This document shows, in pieces, positions 1-9,822 of a stretch of 64,000 nt of DNA (its first letter is position 1; each line of letters begins with the position of its first letter). The stretch is taken from contig NZ_JAJUFE010000009.1 of assembly GCF_029263785.1 (NCBI RefSeq), positions 1 to 64,000 of the forward strand, in the 5' to 3' direction. The notes below the pieces were generated by a model. It was not told where the DNA came from. It saw only the letters and a program-made list of their open reading frames with translations, and did not search any database. Source of the DNA: Pusillimonas sp. GTDB taxonomy: Bacteria; Pseudomonadota; Gammaproteobacteria; Burkholderiales; Burkholderiaceae_B. A program made the position numbers and the translations under genes.

Positions 1-318
1 GCCGTGTATGACATAACCAATGGCCGGCAATAGGGCCGATGCCAGCAAACACAACAGGGTTGCAAACGCCAAGGTGGGGATAAGCGCTGTGTTTTTCCCG
101 TAGCGTCCATGAGCGAGCGCAGCTGCACTGGTCAGCACAAACGCCAGCGGCTCGAGCACAATCGTCAGCCAGAACGCGGCCAGTGCATTTCCAAAAATGA
201 TGAACCGGATGCAGAAGCCCACGAGCGCCAGTAACAGCCACACCACAACCTGGGCACGCCAAAATACACCAGATGTCTCGGACGAGTTATTTTCGAGAGT
301 GATCGGACGTATGTTCAT
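1..318 (-). CDS. Membrane N-terminus of a probable LytS-type sensor histidine kinase (partial)
   Basis: An open minus-strand frame starts at ATG 318-316 and runs off the window start; 106 residues are visible. It encodes a short polar N-terminus followed by three hydrophobic stretches, at about residues 25-45, 48-70 and 80-103, typical of the membrane part of small LytS/AlgZ-like kinases. No kinase domain is inside the window, so the identity rests on context: the divergent neighbour 61 bp away encodes a LytTR response regulator, the usual partner. It could instead be an unrelated membrane protein. Confidence 0.55.
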   Translation of the reverse strand, partial: MNIRPITLENNSSETSGVFWRAQVVVWLLLALVGFCIRFIIFGNALAAFWLTIVLEPLAFVLTSAAALAHGRYGKNTALIPTLAFATLLCLLASALLPAIGYVIHG

Positions 319-379
319 GTCAGTAGTAAAATCGGCCCGGAGACGCTCATCCGCCACAACCACAACACAAACGAAAACC

Positions 380-1060
380 ATGCTGCGTGCGGTAATTGTT
401 GACGACGAGGCCCCGGCACGGCGCTATTTGCGTCGATTGCTCGACGCCACTGCCAGTGTCCGGATCGAAGGTGAAGCGGCCACGCTCGAACAGGCTCGAC
501 GGTTGATCCGCGACCACCAGCCCGACGTCCTCTTCCTGGACGTAATGCTTGCGCACGAGACCGGGTTCGATCTTCTGCAACAAATTGATCACACTCCCAG
601 CGTTGTGTTTGTCACCGCGCACAGCGACTATGCAACCCAGGCCTTTGATATCGAAGCCGTCGATTACCTTCTGAAGCCGGTCAATCCCGAACGGCTGGCA
701 CAAACCCTGGCCAGGCTCAAACCTCAGAACGGCGGCTATCTTTCGACACGCAGCAAATCGGGAACGCGGGTAATCAGGGTAAGCGATCTGACTGTTGCAC
801 TGGCCCAAGGAGACTACGTCCTGCTTTGTAGCGCAGAAAACCCGGGCGAGCTCATGCATACGACGCTCAAGAGGCTGGCCGAGCAACTTTCCTCGCCTCC
901 ATTTCATTCTGTTTCCCGGTCGATGATCATCAACTTGGAGCATATTTCGCATCTGGTTCACCGTCCTGGATCTCAGGTAGAGGTGTTTTTCACCAATGGA
1001 GTTCAGCCGATACTTCTGGGACGCACGGCGTCGATCCGATTGCGGCGCGCCTTAAGCTGA
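380..1060 (+). CDS. LytTR-family response regulator
   Basis: 226 residues if started at ATG 380, where the receiver domain begins (MLRAVIVDDEAPARR). An upstream in-frame start at 197 would only add unstructured sequence that overlaps the divergent gene. Residues 1-115 form a receiver domain with the acidic pair D8-D9, phosphoacceptor D54 (LFLDVML) and the LKP lysine. Residues about 130-226 form a LytTR DNA-binding domain (FHSVSRSMIINLEHI). The family binds direct repeats upstream of targets and responds to a membrane kinase. It is divergent from the partial membrane gene at 1-318, so the two probably share a promoter region. Confidence 0.85.
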   Translation: MLRAVIVDDEAPARRYLRRLLDATASVRIEGEAATLEQARRLIRDHQPDVLFLDVMLAHETGFDLLQQIDHTPSVVFVTAHSDYATQAFDIEAVDYLLKPVNPERLAQTLARLKPQNGGYLSTRSKSGTRVIRVSDLTVALAQGDYVLLCSAENPGELMHTTLKRLAEQLSSPPFHSVSRSMIINLEHISHLVHRPGSQVEVFFTNGVQPILLGRTASIRLRRALS

Positions 1061-1211
1061 AACACCCGGTTGCACTCTTGCACCGCAGTGTGCCGAGAAG
1101 AGCAGTGCAGTCCAAGATGTTTTCGACGAAACGCGATTTCGGATCGACGAAATGGCTGGGGTGTAGCAAAAATATGCTATTGCGGAATCATTCTGGTAGC
1201 GCCGGTTTGTT

Positions 1212-2153
1212 CTACTTGCTCGCAGCGTCCAGACGCGCAAGCGCCTGCTCGGGCAGAGACAGTTGCGCTGATCCCATGATTTCATCCAGTTGCGCCACGC
1301 TGGTGGCACTTGCGATGGGCGCGGTCAGCCCCGGGCGCGACTGCAACCAGGCCAGGGCCACCTGAGAGGGCTTGGCTGCCAGTTCTTCAGAAACCTCCAG
1401 CAAGACCTGCAAAATTCCTTGCCCTCGATCATCAAAGTATTTGGTCAGCATGCCGGCCCTGGCCGTGCCTTCAAGGTCTTCCAGGCTCTTATACTTTCCG
1501 GTAAGAAAGCCGCTGGCCAGGGAGAAATAACCGACGGCTCCGAGTTGCTGTTGTATCGCCAGGTCTGCCAGCTCGTCTTCGAAAGCGGCCCGGTCGTACA
1601 AGCTGTACAAGGGCTGCATTACCTCGTAGCGTGGAAGGCCATTGTCTTTTGAGACGGCCAACGCTTCGCGAAGCCGAGCTGCCGAGTAGTTGGATGCGCC
1701 GATGGTGCGTACTTTGCCTGCCTGTATCAACTTCGAGAAAGCATCCAGGGTTTCAGCCAGAGGCACGTCTTCGTCGTCGATGTGGGCAAAGTAGACATCG
1801 AGGTAGTCGGTACGCAAGCGCTTCAGCGAATCTTCGACCGCTGTCTGTATGTTTTTGGCTGACAGACCCTTGCGGGCTTCCCACATCCCTACCTTGGTCA
1901 TAAGAACGATATCGTCCCGGCGGCCACGACGGGCCAGCCAGTTGCCGATTACCGTTTCAGATTCACCACCACTTAGCCCCGGCCCCCACGCAGAATATAT
2001 ATCGGCGGTATCAATGGCGTTGAAACCCGCATCGACAAAGCGATCGAGCAGAGTGAAGGAGGTTTCTTCGTCGGCGGTCCAGCCGAATACGTTCCCGCCA
2101 AAAACGAGCGGTGCAATGGAAATGCCGGAACGGCCCAGTTCACGTTTTTGCAT
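1212..2153 (-). CDS. Aldo/keto reductase
   Basis: 313 residues; start chosen at ATG 2153 (MQKRELGRSGI), where homology to the family begins. It is an AKR TIM barrel of the NADP-dependent type: N-terminal LGRSG, the DTADIY segment holding catalytic Asp and Tyr, a Lys in the LMTKVG strand, and the catalytic His in the VYFAHIDDED segment. The family reduces aldehydes and ketones in the cytoplasm. Its specific substrate cannot be read from the sequence. It is divergent from the LLM flavoenzyme at 2318 and convergent with the regulator at 380-1060. Confidence 0.88.
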   Translation of the reverse strand: MQKRELGRSGISIAPLVFGGNVFGWTADEETSFTLLDRFVDAGFNAIDTADIYSAWGPGLSGGESETVIGNWLARRGRRDDIVLMTKVGMWEARKGLSAKNIQTAVEDSLKRLRTDYLDVYFAHIDDEDVPLAETLDAFSKLIQAGKVRTIGASNYSAARLREALAVSKDNGLPRYEVMQPLYSLYDRAAFEDELADLAIQQQLGAVGYFSLASGFLTGKYKSLEDLEGTARAGMLTKYFDDRGQGILQVLLEVSEELAAKPSQVALAWLQSRPGLTAPIASATSVAQLDEIMGSAQLSLPEQALARLDAASK

Positions 2154-2317
2154 GGTAATTCCTATAGTCAACAGTCCCGCACAAGCCAGCTCATGGCCGC
2201 CGGATACATACAAACTACCATAGAAGCGTCCGACCGTTCCGACTGCTGCTTGAAGGCTAGAATGTGTACAAGTGGCTTACCGATACAGCCGTCGTGCAAC
2301 TCATTACCCCTTACCCC

Positions 2318-3340
2318 ATGAAGAAACTCGGATTCCTTTCCTTTGGCCATTGGACGCCTTCGCCACATTCTCAGGCACGCACAGCAGCCGATTCCCTCTT
2401 GCAATCGATTGACATCGCCGTTGCTGCAGAAGAGCTCGGGATGGACGGTGCGTATTTTCGGGTGCACCACTTCGCACGACAGCTTGCTTCTCCGTTCCCG
2501 CTGCTGGCCGCGATTGGGGCGCGCACAAAACGTATCGAGATCGGCACCGGTGTCATTGACATGCGTTACGAGAACCCTCTGTACATGGTCGAGAATGCCA
2601 GTGCAGCAGACTATATCGCAGGGCAGCGACTGCAGTTGGGTATCAGCCGGGGCTCTCCCGAACAGGTCATCGACGGATGGCGGTACTTTGGTTTCCAACC
2701 GGCGCAGGGCCAGACTGATGCCGATATGGGCCGGATGCACGCAGAGATATTCCTTGATTTGCTCAAGGGCGAAGGATTCGCCGAACCGAACCCCAATCCG
2801 ATGTTTCCCAATCCTCCAGGCTTATTGCGGCTTGAGCCCCTATCGGAAGGTTTGCGCGACCGGATCTGGTGGGGCGCAGGCTCCAACGCGACCGCCGTCT
2901 GGGCGGCCAAGCTGGGCATGAACCTGCAAAGCTCAACCCTCAAGAACGATGAAACCGGGGAACCCTTCCACATTCAACAGGCCGCACAAATTCGCGCCTA
3001 CAAACAGGCTTGGAAAGAAGCAGGCCACGCGCGCGAACCACGGGTGTCCGTCAGCCGCAGCATCTTCGCACTGGTTAACGAGCAAGACCGGGCTTACTTT
3101 GGACGCTCGGGCCAAAGCGAAGACCAGGTGGGCTATATCGATGCAAATACACGCGCGGTCTTTGGACGCAGTTATGCCGCTGAACCCGATGTACTGGTTG
3201 AACAGCTTAAACAGGATGAGGCTATTGCCGAAGCTGACACGCTGCTGCTTACCATACCCAGCCAGCTTGGCCCCGACTACAACGCTCACATTATGGAAGC
3301 CATTCTTACTCACGTCGCACCGGCACTTGGCTGGCGCTAA
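2318..3340 (+). CDS. LLM-class flavin-dependent oxidoreductase (bacterial luciferase-like)
   Basis: 340 residues from ATG 2318 ([12 protein letters not shown]). The luciferase-like monooxygenase TIM barrel is recognisable from the N-terminal GFLSFGHW strand, the [15 protein letters not shown] segment and [16 protein letters not shown]. Proteins of this family use reduced flavin (FMN or F420), usually supplied by a separate reductase, to oxidise varied substrates; none can be assigned here. The stop is only 2 bp before the trmB start, so the two may be co-transcribed although they have no obvious functional link. Confidence 0.82.
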   Translation: MKKLGFLSFGHWTPSPHSQARTAADSLLQSIDIAVAAEELGMDGAYFRVHHFARQLASPFPLLAAIGARTKRIEIGTGVIDMRYENPLYMVENASAADYIAGQRLQLGISRGSPEQVIDGWRYFGFQPAQGQTDADMGRMHAEIFLDLLKGEGFAEPNPNPMFPNPPGLLRLEPLSEGLRDRIWWGAGSNATAVWAAKLGMNLQSSTLKNDETGEPFHIQQAAQIRAYKQAWKEAGHAREPRVSVSRSIFALVNEQDRAYFGRSGQSEDQVGYIDANTRAVFGRSYAAEPDVLVEQLKQDEAIAEADTLLLTIPSQLGPDYNAHIMEAILTHVAPALGWR

Positions 3341-3342
3341 GA

Positions 3343-4104
3343 ATGGCTACAATTCAAACTATGAATTCGACACCACCACACACCGAGAATCAGCCTGGCG
3401 CGCAGTCGCAAAGTGAGACCCCGCAAGCGCACCCTGAATTCGGTCATATCCGCAGCTTCGTCCACCGTCGCAGTCATATCACCGCACGTCAACAAGACGC
3501 GCTCGACCGGCTGCTGCCACAGTGGTCTGTCCCATTTCGCGCGTCGCCCATCGATTTCGAGCAAGTGTTCGGTCGCGATGCACCGACGGTGCTGGAAATT
3601 GGCTTCGGGATGGGCGAGACAACCGAGAAGATTGCCTTGGCGCGACCCGAGGATAACTTCCTGGGTGTCGAGGTTTTCAACGCGGGGGTGGGAGCGATGC
3701 TTCAGCGCATCGAAGACTCACAGCTGCAAAATCTGCGCATCATTCAGCATGACGCCGTCGAGGTCGTGCGTGACATGATCGCCCCCGACTCACTGGCCGG
3801 GGTGCACATTTACTTTCCCGACCCATGGCCCAAAAAGCGCCATCACAAAAGGCGGCTGATACAACCGCCCTTTGTGCAGTTGCTGGCCAGCCGTCTTAAA
3901 CCTGGCGGCTACATCCACTGCGCCACAGACTGGGAACACTATGCCCACCAGATGCTCGAAGTGCTAAGCGCCGAGCCACTATTGGCCAACACCTGCGAGG
4001 GCTTCGCGCCACGGCCGGCTTTTCGCCCCCTTACCAAGTTCGAAAACCGCGGCTTGCGCCTGGGGCACGGCGTGTGGGACTTGATCTTTACGCGAAAGCC
4101 CTGA
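3343..4104 (+). CDS. trmB: tRNA (guanine-N7-)-methyltransferase TrmB
   Basis: 253 residues. It is a SAM-dependent Rossmann methyltransferase that makes m7G46 in the variable loop of many tRNAs. The SAM-binding motif ([10 protein letters not shown]), the [14 protein letters not shown] signature of TrmB and a C-terminal [12 protein letters not shown] segment are all present. A second in-frame ATG at 3361 (MNSTPP) is an alternative start; the first about 25 residues are poorly conserved in the family and do not decide it. It is followed by thiS 46 bp downstream. Confidence 0.93.
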   Translation: MATIQTMNSTPPHTENQPGAQSQSETPQAHPEFGHIRSFVHRRSHITARQQDALDRLLPQWSVPFRASPIDFEQVFGRDAPTVLEIGFGMGETTEKIALARPEDNFLGVEVFNAGVGAMLQRIEDSQLQNLRIIQHDAVEVVRDMIAPDSLAGVHIYFPDPWPKKRHHKRRLIQPPFVQLLASRLKPGGYIHCATDWEHYAHQMLEVLSAEPLLANTCEGFAPRPAFRPLTKFENRGLRLGHGVWDLIFTRKP

Positions 4105-4150
4105 TATGAATTCTGTTAAGCCGCAAGGCCGTTGATTTCCGGAGAGCTTC

Positions 4151-4351
4151 ATGAACATAACTCTGAACGGCAAGCCACATGCGCTGGGCCACGACCGCAG
4201 TGTGGCCGACTTGATACGTAGTCTGGGTTTTGAAGGCAAACGCATTGCGGTAGAACGCAATGGCGATATCGTCCCAAAGAGCCAGCACGCTGACACGCTG
4301 CTGAACAGCAACGACGTGGTAGAGATCGTTGTCGCCGTGGGCGGCGGTTAA
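4151..4351 (+). CDS. thiS: Thiamine biosynthesis sulfur carrier protein ThiS
   Basis: 66 residues with a good ribosome-binding site (GGAGAGC) 6 bp before ATG 4151. The beta-grasp fold ends in the diagnostic VVAVGGG with a C-terminal Gly-Gly. ThiF adenylates this end, it becomes a thiocarboxylate, and it delivers sulfur to ThiG for thiazole formation. In many Burkholderiales thiG lies next to thiS; here the next gene is convergent ffh, so ThiG must be encoded elsewhere. No thiamine riboswitch is visible upstream. Confidence 0.92.
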   Translation: MNITLNGKPHALGHDRSVADLIRSLGFEGKRIAVERNGDIVPKSQHADTLLNSNDVVEIVVAVGGG

Positions 4352-4375
4352 GCCCCGCCCCAGCTGGGGCGAGGC
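4352..4375 (-). terminator. Hairpin terminator between thiS and ffh
   Basis: A GC-rich inverted repeat with core CGCCCC (4356-4361), loop AGCT and GGGGCG (4366-4371) extends to about 10 pairs when read on the minus strand and is followed by a short TTAA tract. It sits just after the ffh stop and between two convergent genes, so it may act in both directions. The weak U-tract lowers certainty. Confidence 0.5.
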
Positions 4376-4383
4376 ACCCGGTT

Positions 4384-5811
4384 TTACTTGCGAAAACCGC
4401 CAAAGCCGCCGAAGCCGCCGCCTCCGAGTCCTTTCAGGCCACCCATGGCGCGCATCATCTTGGCCATACCGCCCTTCTTCATTTGCTTCATCATCCCCTG
4501 CATTTGCTCGAACTGCGACAGCAGACGGTTCACTTCCTGAACCGGCACACCGGCGCCCGCCGCAATGCGGCGCTTGCGTGAAGCCTTGAGGATTTCCGGT
4601 TTGGCGCGTTCTGCAGGCGTCATTGAGTTAAGAATGCCCTCGGTGCGCCGCAACTGCTTTTCTGCCTGACCACCCTGAATCTGTGAAGCTGCCTGGGCGA
4701 ACTGGGCCGGCAATTTTTCGAGCATGGAGCTCATGTCGCCCATTTTCTTGACTTGCTGCAGTTGATCACGGAAGTCGTTCAGATCGAAGCGGTTGCCGGA
4801 TTTGATCTTGGTGGCCAGTTTCTGGGCTTCGGCAATATCGATATTCTTTTGAGCCTGCTCGACCAACGAAACAATGTCGCCCATGCCCAGCACGCGCTGG
4901 GCCATCCGCTCTGGGTGGAAGGGCTCGAGGCCGTCAAGCTTTTCGGACACACCCACGAACTTCAGGGGTTTGCCTGTGACATGCCGTACCGATAGCGCCG
5001 CCCCCCCACGTGCGTCGCCGTCAAGCTTGGTAAGCACAACGCCGGTAAGTGGTAGCGCTTCACCGAACGCCTTGGCTGTGTTGACGGCATCCTGACCCTG
5101 CATGGCGTCGACTACGAAAAGCGTTTCGATCGGACGCAGCAGATCGTGCAGCGCGCGAATCTCGCGCATCATTTCTTCGTCAACACCCAGGCGGCCGGCC
5201 GTATCCACGATCAGCACGTCGTAATGGTGACGCTTGGCATGATCCAGCGCATTGACAGCGATGGCTTCGGGCTTCTGCGAGGGGTCGGTGGGAAGAAAAT
5301 CGACCTTAGCCTGCGCCGCTACGGTTTTCAATTGTTCGATAGCCGCCGGACGATATACGTCGGCACTGACCACCAGCACTTTCTTTTTGCCGGACTTGCG
5401 CCCATTTTGCACATGGCCACCCTCGGCGAGCCATTTGGCCAGCTTACCCGTCGTGGTGGTTTTACCCGCCCCCTGCAAGCCGGCCATCAGGATCACGGCA
5501 GGCGGCTGAACCGCCAGCGAGAGTTCACCGGCATCAGCGCCCAGATCGCCGCCCATAAGGGCGGTCAGTTCTTTGTGAACCACGCCCACCAGGGCCTGGC
5601 CGGGGTTTAGACTGCCGGCGACGTCTTGTCCAAGTGCCTTTTCCTTTACCCGTGCGATGAAATCGCGCACCACCGGAAGGGCCACGTCGGCTTCAAGCAG
5701 GGCCATCCGGACTTCGCGCAGCATTTCCTGCGTGTTGGCTTCGGTAAGGCGAGCTTCTCCGCGTATCGTTTTAACGACCCGGGACAAACGCTGTGTCAGG
5801 TTTTCTAGCAT
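4384..5811 (-). CDS. ffh: Signal recognition particle protein Ffh (SRP54)
   Basis: 475 residues. The N domain (MLENLTQRLSRVVKTIRGEA) is followed by the GTPase domain with G1 GLQGAGKTTTTGKLA, G3 DTAGRLG and G4 TKLDGDARGG. A methionine-rich M domain follows at about residue 330 onward and ends in a glycine/phenylalanine-rich tail. With 4.5S RNA it binds signal sequences of nascent inner-membrane proteins and docks on FtsY. It is divergent from the cytochrome assembly gene at 5935, an arrangement common in Burkholderiales. Confidence 0.97.
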   Translation of the reverse strand: MLENLTQRLSRVVKTIRGEARLTEANTQEMLREVRMALLEADVALPVVRDFIARVKEKALGQDVAGSLNPGQALVGVVHKELTALMGGDLGADAGELSLAVQPPAVILMAGLQGAGKTTTTGKLAKWLAEGGHVQNGRKSGKKKVLVVSADVYRPAAIEQLKTVAAQAKVDFLPTDPSQKPEAIAVNALDHAKRHHYDVLIVDTAGRLGVDEEMMREIRALHDLLRPIETLFVVDAMQGQDAVNTAKAFGEALPLTGVVLTKLDGDARGGAALSVRHVTGKPLKFVGVSEKLDGLEPFHPERMAQRVLGMGDIVSLVEQAQKNIDIAEAQKLATKIKSGNRFDLNDFRDQLQQVKKMGDMSSMLEKLPAQFAQAASQIQGGQAEKQLRRTEGILNSMTPAERAKPEILKASRKRRIAAGAGVPVQEVNRLLSQFEQMQGMMKQMKKGGMAKMMRAMGGLKGLGGGGFGGFGGFRK

Positions 5812-5934
5812 GGCACTCTATCGCTTAAACTAGCTGGTCGGATAGCTGAATACAAGACAGCTACCGCCAAACATTAAAATACAGGGGCTATCAGGCATTA
5901 TGCCTCAACACCCTCGTGGGAACTGACCCGATCT

Positions 5935-6780
5935 ATGTCTGCAGGCATTGTATTTCACTCACTCGCAGCGTTGGCCTATGGCCTTTTGGCGATTTCATTG
6001 TGGCAGCCTCTTAAAAGCGGAAACCCGCAAACGAGCGCGGGCGCGGTGCGTCGCGCCTGCCTGCTGGGAGCTATCGCACTACACGGCGTGGGGCTGTATA
6101 TGGCCATTCTGCATAGCGCCAGCCATCTGTATTTGGGTTGGGCGCTGGCCCTGTCGGCCGCAATGTGGCTGGGCATGATCGTTTTCTGGCTCGAAAGTCT
6201 GGTAACCCGCATCGACGGCCTGCTGCTAATTTTACTCCCTGCTGCCGCAATTATCTCGGCCGGGGCCGCTGTATTCCATCAGGGGCATGTCGTCAGTAAC
6301 GCTGCTAACGAATGGCTGCGTATCCACTTGCTGATCGCACTTACAGCATACGGACTGACCACCGTCGCAGCGTTGCAGGCGATGCTGATGGCTGCGCTTG
6401 ACCGTTACCTGCACCGCCCCGTTGAACAAGCCGGTCAACGCAACCTGCTTGCCCGGGCGCTCGACGCCATGCCTCCTCTTCTTGTACAAGAGCACTTGCT
6501 GTTCCATCTGATCTGGATCAGCTTTTCTGTATTGACCCTTACTGTCATCACCGGCGCCATTGTCTCGCTACAACTGGCGGGCACCCTGTTTCCGCTTGAT
6601 CACAAGACCATATTCACTTTACTTTCGTGGGCGACCTTTGCCGTATTGCTGACTGGCCGCCATTTGAGCGGCTGGCGTGGACGCAAGGCCTTGCGATGGA
6701 CGCTGGTCGGCTTTGCTTTCATGCTGCTTTCATACAGCGGAAGCAGGTTCGTTATCGATGTCATTTTGAACCGAGGATAA
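5935..6780 (+). CDS. CcsA/HemX-like cytochrome c assembly membrane protein
   Basis: 281 residues with about eight hydrophobic segments spread over the whole length. It matches the small CcsA-like (YpjD/HemX-type) integral membrane proteins encoded next to ffh in many proteobacteria, and has several conserved-looking histidines in or near membrane segments (residues 40-65 and around 185-195). The family is related to haem-handling cytochrome c maturation proteins, but the exact job of this ffh-linked branch is not established. It heads a tight cluster with the two genes that follow. Confidence 0.75.
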   Translation: MSAGIVFHSLAALAYGLLAISLWQPLKSGNPQTSAGAVRRACLLGAIALHGVGLYMAILHSASHLYLGWALALSAAMWLGMIVFWLESLVTRIDGLLLILLPAAAIISAGAAVFHQGHVVSNAANEWLRIHLLIALTAYGLTTVAALQAMLMAALDRYLHRPVEQAGQRNLLARALDAMPPLLVQEHLLFHLIWISFSVLTLTVITGAIVSLQLAGTLFPLDHKTIFTLLSWATFAVLLTGRHLSGWRGRKALRWTLVGFAFMLLSYSGSRFVIDVILNRG

Positions 6781-6781
6781 A

Positions 6782-7045
6782 GTGGGAAAACTGCTTCTGT
6801 GGGCCATCGTCATCGTGGGTGCCTTGCTGGTGGCTCGTCTCCTGGCGCGAAGCGCTCGTGTCAACAATGAAACGCCCCGCGCCGGTTCCTTACCCCGTAA
6901 AGCACCACCGCCGCCGGTCGATGAACCCGAAGCAATGGTACGTTGTGCCCACTGCGGCATACACATGCCGCGCTCGGAAGCCTTGTTGATCAACGGCGAG
7001 ACCTGGTGCAGCAGCGAGCACGCCAAATTGGGGCAGCGTCAGTGA
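6782..7045 (+). CDS. PP0621-like small membrane-anchored zinc-ribbon protein
   Basis: 87 residues from a GTG start at 6782, one base after the previous stop. One N-terminal membrane helix (residues 3-22) is followed by a proline-rich linker. A C-terminal cysteine-containing module with CAHCGIHMP and a later Cys-Ser-Ser-Glu-His group could bind zinc. It resembles the uncharacterised PP0621 family, often encoded between the CcsA-like gene and ampD. Its stop overlaps the GTG start of ampD, implying translational coupling. Function is unknown. Confidence 0.75.
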   Translation: MGKLLLWAIVIVGALLVARLLARSARVNNETPRAGSLPRKAPPPPVDEPEAMVRCAHCGIHMPRSEALLINGETWCSSEHAKLGQRQ

Positions 7046-7629
7046 ATAGCCCGTTGGTCCTTGATCGACATGGCTGGCTCAAGATCAGGCCCGGTGTAAG
7101 GCTCGAGCCGTCGCCCCATTGCGATGAGCGCCCCACTGACACCCAACCCTATCTGCTGGTCATCCACAATATCAGCCTGCCGCCTGGAATCTTTGGCGGG
7201 CCGGAAATTATCGACCTGTTCCTGGACAGGCTGGATTACACCTCACACCCTTGGCTGGAACAGTTGCGTGGGCTGCACGTGTCGGCTCACTTTCTGATCC
7301 GCCGCGATGGCGGCCTCGTGCAGTTTGTATCCACTGACCACCGCGCCTGGCATGCTGGCGTATCGCAGTTTGAAGGTCGGCCGCGCTGCAACGATTTTTC
7401 CATTGGGATTGAGCTGGAAGGCACCGACACACAGCCGTATACCGACGAACAGTACGCCACGCTGAAAAGGCTGACCCTGGCACTGAAAAGTCAATACCCC
7501 TTGCGAGCGGTACGGGGCCACGAGCATATCGCTCCCGGGCGCAAGACTGACCCCGGACGGTCCTTCGACTGGAATCGCTACGGAAGGGAAAGCGGCTGGC
7601 TCAGGCGGCAGATGCCGCCTTCAGCCTGA
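7042..7629 (+). CDS. ampD: 1,6-anhydro-N-acetylmuramyl-L-alanine amidase AmpD
   Basis: 195 residues from GTG 7042, which overlaps the previous stop by 4 bp. It is a zinc amidase of the Amidase_2 fold with a His in LVIHNISLPPG and the C-terminal GHEHIAPGRKTDPG carrying the second zinc His, catalytic Lys and zinc Asp. It cleaves anhydromuropeptides in the cytoplasm during peptidoglycan recycling, and its loss derepresses AmpC beta-lactamase in species that have AmpR. It is convergent with htpG, 5 bp away. Confidence 0.94.
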   Translation: MNSPLVLDRHGWLKIRPGVRLEPSPHCDERPTDTQPYLLVIHNISLPPGIFGGPEIIDLFLDRLDYTSHPWLEQLRGLHVSAHFLIRRDGGLVQFVSTDHRAWHAGVSQFEGRPRCNDFSIGIELEGTDTQPYTDEQYATLKRLTLALKSQYPLRAVRGHEHIAPGRKTDPGRSFDWNRYGRESGWLRRQMPPSA

Positions 7630-7634
7630 CACCA

Positions 7635-9542
7635 TCAGCTTAGCAACAGCTTGTTCAGGCGTTTGACGAATCCGGCCGCGTCTTCCAGCTGGGCACCTTC
7701 AGCAAGCAGAGCCTGATCCAGCAGCAACTGCGCCCACTCGTCGAAGGCCTCATCCTTGGCTTCATTGATCCGGGCCACCAAGGCGTGCTCAGGGTTGATC
7801 TCGAGAATGGGCTTGCTCTCGGGGGTTTGTTGTCCGGCCGCCTTCAACATACGGCGCAAATAGGGGCTGAGCTCGTGGGCATCAACCACAACGCAGGCAG
7901 GTGAATCCACCAGGCGAGCCGTAACCCGCACTTCCTTCACTTTTTCACCAAGAGACTTCTGCAGGCGCTCGACCAAAGGCTTCATCGATTCGGCCAGTTC
8001 GGACTGCTGCTTTTTCTCTTCTTCGTCAGCCAGCTTATCAAGATCGAGGCCGCCCTTGGCAACAGAAACCAGCTTCTTGCCGTCGTACTCATCAAGGAAG
8101 GAAAGCATCCACTCGTCGACGCGATCGGACATCAACAATACTTCGAGTCCCTTCTTGCGGAAGATCTCCAGCTGAGGGCTGTTGGCTGCAGCAGCGTACG
8201 ATTCGGCAGTGATGTAGTAGATGGCGTCCTGCCCTTCTTTCATCCGGCTGACATAATCAGACAGCGAGACTGACTGGACCGAGCTGTCGTTATGCGTCGA
8301 GGCAAAGCGCAGCAACTTGGCGATTCGTTCGCGGTTGGCAGGGTCTTCGCCGGTACCTTCTTTCAGCACCTGACCAAACTGTTCCCAGAACTGGGCGAAC
8401 TCTTCGGGCTTATTTTCGGCCAGGTCTTCGATAAGCGAGAGAACCCGTTTTGCCGAACCTTCGCGAATAGCTTTTACATCGCGGCTTTCCTGAAGGATTT
8501 CGCGCGACACGTTAAGCGGCAAATCCGCAGAATCGATGACTCCCCGAACGAAGCGCAAATAGTTGGGCAACAGTTGCTCGGCGTCGTCCATGATGAAGAC
8601 ACGCTTGACGTACAGCTTGACGCCGCGGCGGCCTTCGCGGTCCCACAGGTCGAACGGGGCACGCTTGGGAAGATAAAGCAACTGCGTGTATTCGCTGCGC
8701 CCCTCGACCCGGTTATGCGTCCAGGCCAGAGGGTCGTCGAAATCGTGGGCAATATGCTTGTAGAACTCCTTGTACTGCTCATCCGTAATATCGGACTTAG
8801 AGCGCGTCCATAATGCGCTGGCCTGGTTGACCGTTTCCCACTCGTCCTTCTTGACTTGCTCGGATTTCTCGCTGTCCCATTCTTCCTTGCGCATCTGCAC
8901 TGGCAGCGAGATGTGGTCGGAGTATCGGCGCAGCACTTCGCGAAGTTTCCAGCCGCTTAAGAAATCGTCTTCACCCTCGCGCAGATGCAGGGTAATGGAG
9001 GTTCCACGACCAGGCTTATTGATTTGCGCAACGGTGAATTCACCCTGACCGTCGGATTCCCACTGCACACCCTGATCAGCATCCAGGCCGGCACGACGGC
9101 TGCGTACCGTAACCTTGTCTGCCACAATAAACGAAGAATAAAAGCCGACGCCGAACTGGCCAATAAGGTGGGCATCCTTTTGCTTGTCGCCCGTCAGCTG
9201 TGAGAAAAACTCTTTGGTTCCAGACCGCGCGATAGTGCCCAGGTTGGCAACCGCCTCATCGCGTGACAAGCCGATTCCATTATCCGAAATCGTAATAGTG
9301 CGTGCGTCGGAGTCGTACTCCACCTGCACGCGCAAATCGGCATCACCCTGCAACAGTTCCGGCTTGTCAATGGCTTCGAAGCGCAGCTTGTCGCAAGCGT
9401 CGGACGCGTTGGACACCAGCTCTCGCAAGAATATCTCTTTGTTGCTGTACAGCGAGTGAATCATCAAGTGCAGAAGCTGCTTGACTTCGGCTTGGAAACC
9501 CAGGGTTTCGGAAGAGGTAGTGGAGGTTTCTGCTTGACTCAT
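7635..9542 (-). CDS. htpG: Molecular chaperone HtpG (Hsp90)
   Basis: 635 residues, normal length for bacterial Hsp90. The N-terminal GHKL ATPase domain has [17 protein letters not shown], the [10 protein letters not shown] motif and [11 protein letters not shown]. The middle domain ([16 protein letters not shown]) and C-terminal dimerisation domain are intact. It remodels client proteins with DnaK in the cytoplasm. A sigma-32 type promoter lies about 100 bp upstream (9648-9675), consistent with heat-shock control. Confidence 0.97.
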   Translation of the reverse strand: MSQAETSTTSSETLGFQAEVKQLLHLMIHSLYSNKEIFLRELVSNASDACDKLRFEAIDKPELLQGDADLRVQVEYDSDARTITISDNGIGLSRDEAVANLGTIARSGTKEFFSQLTGDKQKDAHLIGQFGVGFYSSFIVADKVTVRSRRAGLDADQGVQWESDGQGEFTVAQINKPGRGTSITLHLREGEDDFLSGWKLREVLRRYSDHISLPVQMRKEEWDSEKSEQVKKDEWETVNQASALWTRSKSDITDEQYKEFYKHIAHDFDDPLAWTHNRVEGRSEYTQLLYLPKRAPFDLWDREGRRGVKLYVKRVFIMDDAEQLLPNYLRFVRGVIDSADLPLNVSREILQESRDVKAIREGSAKRVLSLIEDLAENKPEEFAQFWEQFGQVLKEGTGEDPANRERIAKLLRFASTHNDSSVQSVSLSDYVSRMKEGQDAIYYITAESYAAAANSPQLEIFRKKGLEVLLMSDRVDEWMLSFLDEYDGKKLVSVAKGGLDLDKLADEEEKKQQSELAESMKPLVERLQKSLGEKVKEVRVTARLVDSPACVVVDAHELSPYLRRMLKAAGQQTPESKPILEINPEHALVARINEAKDEAFDEWAQLLLDQALLAEGAQLEDAAGFVKRLNKLLLS

Positions 9543-9647
9543 GGTTTACTCGACAAAAAAATTCAAGAATTCAGCCCGCCGGGCCGGTGCGATCGCTTCC
9601 TGGCAACCGCGCCGCAAAAAGCGGACGCGAAAAAATGGCTGGACAAC

Positions 9648-9675
9648 AGATAGGGGCGGACAGGCGAATTTCAAG
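9648..9675 (-). promoter_or_regulatory. Sigma-32 (heat-shock) promoter of htpG
   Basis: On the minus strand, CTTGAAA (9675-9669) is followed after 12 bp by CCCCTATCT (9656-9648). This closely matches the RpoH consensus CTTGAAA-N11-16-CCCCATnT. The predicted transcript start is near 9640, giving a leader of roughly 100 nt before the htpG ATG at 9542. Confidence 0.75.
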
Positions 9676-9822
9676 AGCTGTTCGACATGCGAACAACCCT
9701 GCTTCCGGCCGCTTTCACAGCGTAGGTGATATTCTTCAATTCGACTCCAGTTCTGCCTGCAGGCAACACCCCGTTCGTACCGTTACGACGGGCTTGCGAG
9801 CGCGAAGCGCCTAAGCATCGAG

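Noticed and set aside
4105-4150. Thiamine pyrophosphate riboswitch before thiS
   Set aside because: The gap is only 46 bp and lacks the THI-box motifs.
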